A program made the translations under genes and the position numbers. The notes beneath the pieces were generated by a model. That model was given only the letters and a program-made list of their open reading frames with translations. It had not been told where the DNA came from and did no database searches. DNA of 64,000 bases, taken from the NCBI GenBank assembly GCA_030278955.1, contig JAOANR010000002.1, positions 15,460,238-15,524,237 on the forward strand, written 5' to 3'. This document shows, piece by piece, positions 57,801 to 64,000 of the stretch (positions are counted from its first letter, which is position 1; the number at the start of each line of letters is the position of its first letter). The stretch is from Hygrophila difformis (taxonomy: Eukaryota > Streptophyta > Magnoliopsida > Lamiales > Acanthaceae).

Positions 57801-60369
57801 TGCAGAAATGGCCAAAGAAACAGAAGAATGGAGACAGCAGCGAGAATCAGAAAGGGCCGAGCGAAACAGACTGTGGAATGAAGAGATGGCCAAGAAAGGT
57901 GAGGAAGAGGCTAAGAAGGCTGAAATGGAAAAGAACATTAGAAAAGCCCGGGAAGAGGAAGAGAATAGAAAGGCTGCTGAGAAAATTTAAGCCGAGCTAG
58001 AGAAGAAGCAGACGAAAGAGATCACAACAGAGGCCGATGATGGGGACGATGATTGTCAGATAATCAGCGGAACCAACATCGTGCCTGTTAAAGTAAAAGA
58101 AGAGCCGGCTGAATGGGCTAAAAAACGAAAGCAGCAGCAGAAGGAGATAGCTACTAGGAGGAGTGGGAGTGGAAAGAAAAGGGATGAGATCGGTGAAGGA
58201 CTCAAACCCACAGAAGAGATAGAGGAAATGGTGCAGGAGGGCAATGAGCGTTTTGAACAATTGAAGGAAAAGACTGCAGAACTTTTAGTAAGTTTGGACC
58301 AAGTTGCTGCAAATGCAATGGCTGCAACTGCTGCCCAATCTCAACCCACTGCACCTGACAAGAATATGACAGAATTGGAAGACTCGCATGCTGAAGCAGA
58401 TCCGCAAGTCGAGGCAAACCAAGGAGAAGCAGTGGCAAACGAGGGCAGCGGTGGCAGCACTCAAGCAGAATTGGAGACCATTGATGACCTGTTCAAGGAA
58501 AAGACGTATCAACAAATCCTCCGAGGGGATTTTGATGTTACTGGAGATCAAGGAGATAACATGGTAGAACAACTGGGGGAATTAAACACAGGGAGGGACG
58601 AGGAGATACCTCAAAAAGAATATCAACATGTTGTTGATCCCGTCCTTTCTGATGATTTTCTCAAAGCTGTGCTTCATGAATTTCCTTGTAATTCGTATGA
58701 ACAGGGAATATCTCAAGGAGGCGAGCAAGCGGAACATGAACAACAGCCTGAAGGACAGCCGTAGACAGATATGCAGGCTGAAACAGAACATCGAGTAGAG
58801 GGTGAACATCATGAATAGCATGAACAGATGGAGGAGAAATCAGATTCGGATTGGGAGCAGGCGCACCCTCAGGAGACCCAAGAATCAACGGGGTCAGTCC
58901 GATCCGCTGGGTATTGGGTGACCTCTACCTCAAAGGGGCGCTTAGGGGTATCCACAAAGAAATGCAAAAGGTTCCCCATTAAGGACGATGCAGATATAAT
59001 GAGGAGGTTCAACGGGAACGAGCAGAATGCGGGGCGTTATATGGCGCTAGGAGAGCTATTCGTACCTGATAAAGGATTCAGTTCAGAGATGGTGAATCAT
59101 CCTATGCTGGTCTTCCTGCAACAAAACCATGGATGGACTGAATTCCTTACGCACCATGCTGAACCAGGGATAGCAGAGCTTGTTCGGGAATTCTACTGTA
59201 ATATCAACGTCGCCCAAAAGAGGAGTTGGGTACGGGGAATCGATGTAGATATATCTGGAGAGTACCTGAACAGATTCCTCAATACACCCAACTGGGTATC
59301 AGAATTCCCGACAGCTGAGCACTTTGAGAAGGGAGCATGCAAGGCAGTTGAGAGGTCATATTATGACAACATCACAAGATCCCTCACTGCCGAGAGCTAT
59401 ACTGGCGAATTCTCTTTCAAAGCCAATCACCTGAAGCTGGAGTTCCAACCCTCATATGACTTCTACATGTCAAAAATCAGGCCCAACCCTCACACACATG
59501 AGACATCTGGTCGAATGCTGAAGGGTTTTGCTAAGCTATGGCATGGACTGAAGATCAACGTAGGGGAGCATATCTTCCATGTCATGACTTCAAGGACCTC
59601 CGGCAGGGCAGCTGCTCTCTGCTATCCAAACCTCATTAGAAGAATCTGCGAAGCCCAAGGAGTAGATCTATCTGTTTTGTCAGGGAGCGACACCATTGAT
59701 ATGAGTCGCCCAATTCCAGTTCCAAAAACGAGGGTAACTGATCCGGTTGTATACGCTATGCCAGATGAATCAGATGCCCAATCCAGATACACTCCTGGAC
59801 AACCGGCTAAGCGCAAGCCACGAAAGAAAGAGGCTCGTACTGAAGCGGTGCCTTCAACAAAAGAAGCTGGAGTCCCCTCAATTGGACCCGCTGCAGAGGA
59901 ATACCCTCAAGGTGATGCCCCCACTCCGAGTCATCCTGGAACTGATGCTTCCACTCCAAGCCAATCACGAAGACATCCAGTCCGACCTTCTCGCAGAAGC
60001 CCGACTGTGTCTCAGTATCCAGCCAATTCTCAAACTCTAGAAGCAGTAAGCAGAATGGGAGAATCAATGATGCAGAGTGTCAAATCCTTGGCCGACGTCA
60101 TTGTTTCGACTCAAGAGAAGCAAATGCAGAGAGAGGAAGAGTTTAGGATGAGAATGCTTGAGAGAGAAGAGGAGTTCAAAAAGGAAGCGGCAGAACGAGA
60201 GAAACGGCAGCATCAGGAAAGGGTTGAGAGCGAAGAAAAGACAAGAAAAATGTTCGAAATGATGTTCACCAAGCAAACCAACCGGATGGAGACTTTACTC
60301 AGGAAGTTACCCTCACCTCCAAGAGACGACACCGGACCCTCCAAGCACCATTCAGAGAAGAAAGATTGA
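54889..60369 (+). pseudogene. Spliced accessory gene of the Athila element (NLS, coiled coils, plant-transposon-like domain), four premature stops
   Basis: Exon 1 (54889-54926) encodes MASSSSNPTESVG and ends at a GTAAGT donor. An acceptor at 56269-56270 gives exon 2 from 56271 in exactly matching phase; before it the frame has no ATG. A stronger-looking acceptor at 56085 leads to stops. Exon 2 is one frame to 60369, with stops at 57607, 57988, 58762 and 58816, each one C-to-T change from CAG or CAA. Order: an unrecognised N-terminal domain (56271-57380), the SV40-like signal PPKKKRKL (57421-57444), a long Glu/Lys/Arg coiled coil (57610-58270), and an acidic linker. A domain resembling the putative plant transposon protein family of Athila-type elements follows (about 58980-59750: GWTEFL, LVREFYCNI, VRGIDVDISGEYLNRFL), then a Ser/Pro linker and a C-terminal coiled coil. 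It sits where an env-like ORF is reported in Athila, but no signal peptide or membrane segment is seen. Confidence 0.72.
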
Positions 60370-61969
60370 ATCAACAAGATCACATTCTTATGAGCTTACA
60401 TGTAAACATCATGCATTAGATTTTCCATTCAATCAATACACTTTCATTCATACTGTGGAAATCTATTGTAACTGATGTATTTACTGCTTTTCAAAAGAGA
60501 ATTTCGTCTTGAATTCTCAAAAATATTTTTGGAAAAAGATGTGTGACAGTCCAAGATGAATAAGTGACTGTCACGCCAAAAACAACGCTGTGACATGCTT
60601 GCATGTTCACAGTATCTTTTTACTGCTTTCAATTAAAAAGCCGGCACAAAACGAGCATAAATCTGTCACCTAAATTCACATGTTGAATTTAGGCTAAGGA
60701 TTAAATTTTCAAACTATTAAATTGGGATAAAACAATTAAAAATATGCATGATATAAATTTTTGAGGTTTTGAGCTATAAAAATCCAATGATATGATCACT
60801 TGGAAGAAAAACAAAATTTTCATGTTGAGAATTTGATGAATGAAATGCAAGAATTTTTCAAAGGCTAAATTTAAGAATAAGGGTATGGCATGATCAAACC
60901 GTCCATGTGAGATCTGAGCCGAGTCATTTTTACTCATTATTTCTTTGTTGTGTGAAAATCAATTCGATTAAAGGACACTAGAACTTGCAACTGGGACCGA
61001 TTCAAGACCATGCCATACTCCCGAAATCGAGTATATGATCGAGACACTTAGAAAAACCCAAAATTTTGGCCTTCGTTTGAAATCCAAACCCAAAAATATT
61101 CTCCCTTTAGGATTAACCGATCTGAGCCTTTAAGCCTAATTTTTCTTTGAAACCACTATATTTTCCTAGCCTTATAAAGAGACCAAGAAAATCAAACCCA
61201 AGTGTACATGAATCAATTCCATCAAGGCATTATAGTTTATGATCATCAAAAATATCAATCGGTATTCAAAAACCGATCAAAAAAAATGTTGAGATTCATT
61301 CAACAAAAATAAATTGCAATTGACAAAGCAAATTAGACAAAGTCTAATGTCATGCAACGGAAAAGAAAAACAAAAGAAAGAAAGAATTGTTGATGATCAT
61401 AATCCTTAAATAAAAACATGCCAAATTAAGGTGGAATAGATTCGTGTCACTTTTTCAACCCAATAATATCCTTCCTTACCTAATGTTACAACCGTATGCC
61501 CTATTATAACCTTAAATAAGACCTCGGGATCTCGATTTGAGGAAATGAGTAGGTGGCGAGTTGGTCTAATTGCAAGCTTATGGGAGAATTTATTTGAATT
61601 TGATTATGAGCGTATTGTCTAAAATCCAATTTGAGAGTGAGTGAAATTTCCGATTCTACCATATGTGAGGCTCTGCTTTGATTGATTGATGCTCAGGTCA
61701 TGCTTGAATTCAAAAAAATTAATCCAATGAAAATTTTCTATACATACATTCAAGAAGAAGTAACAATAATGATTGCTTTGTATACTTATCCAAGTGAGAA
61801 GTATCATTTCATTAAACACTGCAATCAAGAGAGTTTAATACTTGTAATTTTGATTGTCTTATCCCAATATAACAAGAATGAAATTTTTGAAGCCACGCAA
61901 ATGGATTGAAGATGCAGAGTCCATGCTCTTAGGAGCACTGACTCTGACTGCTCGGGGACGATCAGTATT
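60370..61969 (+). other. Non-coding 3' region of the plus-strand Athila element
   Basis: No gene. 60650-61140 is shared with the relic at 18240-19455, and about 60885-60920 shows the empty target site of the insertion at 18466. The remainder to the polypurine tract is AT-rich and unremarkable. Confidence 0.7.
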
Positions 61970-61983
61970 AAATGTGAGGATGT
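61970..61983 (+). other. 3' polypurine tract
   Basis: AAATGTGAGGATGT directly before the LTR start TGATAATGGCC at 61984; plus-strand DNA synthesis would be primed here. Confidence 0.8.
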
Positions 61984-64000
61984 TGATAATGGCCAAAATT
62001 GTCCATTATTTCCAATCCATTTCCGTGTCTGAGACGGACATTTTGATCGTAATCCCATCTTATTTTAATGAGAAAGCAGTTGAATTCGACAGATTGATGC
62101 AAGTTTGTAAGAATAATAAGCTGGTAATGAAAGACACAAAAATATGCAATTTTAATTGCATTTGTGTTAGAAAAATCCAAAAACATGAAAAAAAGAAAAA
62201 AGAAAAGAAAAAGGAATGAAAAGATGGGCAAAAGAATAAAATAGCCCACAAAAATAAAAAAGATGGGAAAAAGAATGAAAATCCCACAAATTGAAATTTT
62301 GGTTAAGTGTTGAAGATCAATTCGGTCTATACGCAATTCGGCCTAAACCGAATTGCTCATTAGACCGAATTACTGAAGAGAAGTGTTGAAGAAGGAAAGA
62401 ACAACCAATTCAGTCTGTGGCAATTCGGTCTAAACCGAATTGACCCCTAGACCGAATTGCACTCTGGAAAGAAGAAGGCCCTGAGCAGAACAGAAAAGAA
62501 GGAGTTCGATCTATGCAATTCGGCCTAGGCCGAATTGATTGCATAGATCGAATTGCCTCAAAGCAAGGAAGCCAAGCAGGAGCCATCATCAGTTCGACAA
62601 AGGACAATTCGGTCTACCCATAGACCGAATCACCACATTTCATGCTCAAGATCAAAGAGAAAGACCTCATGTCACCAATTCGGTCTAAACCGAACTACTT
62701 GAGGAGACCGAACCACATTCGAAATTGCAGCTTTGAGCACGTGAGAAATGCATGGCACTGTGGATGGGCCCTGATGGGCCTAGGGTTTCGAGAAGAAGTA
62801 TAAAAGCTGACCTTCCTCAACACAAGAAATATTCTAACTCACACTTGGACATTTTGCTGTGAGACAAAAAGAAGGAACAGAAGGTGTTCTCCACCCCTTA
62901 AGGGTTAGGTAGGTAGTTTAGTTTAGTTAGTTTATTTTCAAGTTTGTAGTGTAGTTTTATTGCTTTGAGCTTAGTTTATTTTCATAGAAGCTTGTCACTA
63001 CCTTTAGTGTAGCCATTTCCATAAACTTTAAATGCTTTGTAGTTATAATGAACCCTACCTTCAAGCTAATGATGGTTTTAGGGTTCTTTGTTGCTTTCAA
63101 GTGTCAATACAAGAAAGAATCCAGAGATGGGTTTTTATTTCAAGTGTTTGGCACTTATTTAATGCTTTCCTTAGCAATAAATGTTAGAATGTTTGTTTGT
63201 TTCAACTAGGTTACATTTATTATGTCCGAGTTGACTTACATTCTCAATAAATGCATGTTTAGTGGGTTTTTGGCTTGTTCTTACACCTTAGTGATCCAAA
63301 TGAGTGTTCTTAGGTTTTAGATGATTTTAGACTTGTTAGAATTTATCCCTATGTTTATTCGGTTGCTGTTTTATTCTCTTTATGTTAGTTTATTGTTGCC
63401 TTAGATAATGTAGGTGTTCTTATTTTTATGCATGTGTTCTTATTATTTATTAGATGTTTAAGTTTTTTATCTTTGATTGCTTGTTTGTAGTATTAAGGTT
63501 TGTTTCATGCCAATACCTGCTAGCCACGTAACCTACTATGCCTATTTTCCTTAAAACACTTATTAGTGTGGCTGTGAAGTGACATTGATCTGAAATGAAG
63601 GATTTGGTAAATCTTATCCATCATGAACCACACAATGTAAACCGAACCTACACTTATGAGTTCAAAATATCTTTTATGAGAAAAAAGACATGCAATTCGA
63701 TTTGAGGCAATTCGGTCTAAAAATTGCCCATGAGACCGAATTGCCCATGAGAGTGGAATTGCATGGCAAAAATATTTGTTGAATGCCTTATCTAAAAATT
63801 TATATGCAATTCGATCTAGGTAACTCGGTCTAAACCGAATTGCCCATGAGACCGAATTGCATAGCAAAAATTATTCTCATATGGTGCACAAGCAATTCGG
63901 TCTGTGCGAATTCGGGTTAGACCAAATTCCTCCCATAGATCGAATTGACCTTGTACACCATATTGTATGCATTCCATCCCTTCATGCCTTAGTTTATTTT
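61984..64000 (+). repeat. 3' LTR of the plus-strand Athila element, first 2017 bp
   Basis: Same sequence as 42232-44248 at a constant offset of 19752 until about 63720, with scattered single-base differences. It contains the TATA box (62799-62806) and the promoter-proximal palindrome array (about 62318-62717). It also contains the start of the downstream array (from 63690), where one palindrome is rearranged compared with the 5' LTR. It continues beyond the window. Confidence 0.93.
62318..62717. repeat. Palindrome array in the 3' LTR
   Basis: Palindromes at 62334-62355, 62421-62442 and 62516-62537, the counterparts of those at 42582, 42669 and 42764. The third has one base different (GGCCTAGG against GGTCTAGG), which makes it a perfect palindrome. 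Confidence 0.88.

Larger units (their letters stand above)
42232..64000 (+). mobile_element. Athila-type element with 5-kb LTRs and an accessory gene, truncated at right edge
   Basis: 5' LTR 42232-47241, tRNA-Asp primer site 47242-47258, gag 47388-49121, pol to 53383, post-pol region with internal polypurine tract, palindrome array, accessory gene 54889-60369, 3' polypurine tract 61970-61983, and 3' LTR from 61984 to beyond the window. The first 2017 bp of the two LTRs match with roughly 1% difference by eye, so insertion is fairly recent. The left flank is the split minus-strand LTR (last five bases ACCCG); the matching right flank is outside the window. Confidence 0.92.

Overview
This is plant nuclear DNA, almost certainly from a eudicot. 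It has two spliced plant genes (a class II O-methyltransferase and a MIKC*-type MADS-box gene) in a sea of nested LTR retrotransposons, MULE-like elements and Stowaway-like MITEs. The species cannot be named from sequence alone. All statements rest on reading the sequence by eye; no search was run.

Layout, left to right. 1-8141 (minus) is the 5' part of an Athila-type Ty3/gypsy element: a 4.7-kb LTR, a tRNA-Asp primer site, and gag-pol in one frame with a single stop, running off the left edge. It sits inside the LTR of a Tekay-like (chromovirus-type) element whose decayed gag-pol fills 9043-14899 and is itself hit by a MITE. 14900-16897 is part of a Tekay-like LTR in the opposite orientation. 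16898-19455 is an Athila relic without gag-pol, carrying a 741-bp insertion with 188-bp inverted arms. A small MULE-like element (19526-19868) lies just upstream of the O-methyltransferase (20058-21556, plus, 4 exons). The MADS gene (22199-24442, minus, 11 exons) is convergent to it. 25427-30650 is a three-layer nest: a GAGCCGAGC-rich terminal-repeat element, a MULE with a perfect 9-bp target duplication, and a copia deletion derivative with an intact gag. From 31591 to the right edge is a four-layer nest: a decayed copia element, a Tekay-like LTR, a minus-strand Athila LTR, and a plus-strand Athila element (42232 to beyond 64000) with 5-kb LTRs.

The most interesting system is in the Athila family. 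Its LTRs carry arrays of a 22-bp palindrome flanked by half-sites. One array lies just upstream of the LTR TATA box and one about 1 kb downstream of it. The plus-strand element also has an internal accessory gene with its own TATA-like promoter, a spliced first exon in matching phase, an SV40-like nuclear localisation signal and long charged coiled coils. A third palindrome array sits directly upstream of that internal promoter. The two Athila families keep the outer bases of the palindrome and its 22-bp length but have different inner octamers (GTCTAGAC versus AATTAATT), as expected if a binding site and its binder co-evolve. A self-encoded regulator acting on the element's own promoters, comparable in concept to VANC proteins of VANDAL transposons, is a hypothesis here, not a demonstrated fact.

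Other points: an internal copy of the 3' polypurine tract just after pol; primer-site echoes inside the long LTRs; many premature stops explicable as C-to-T changes at CAG/CAA; and an O-methyltransferase with altered SAM-binding and catalytic positions.
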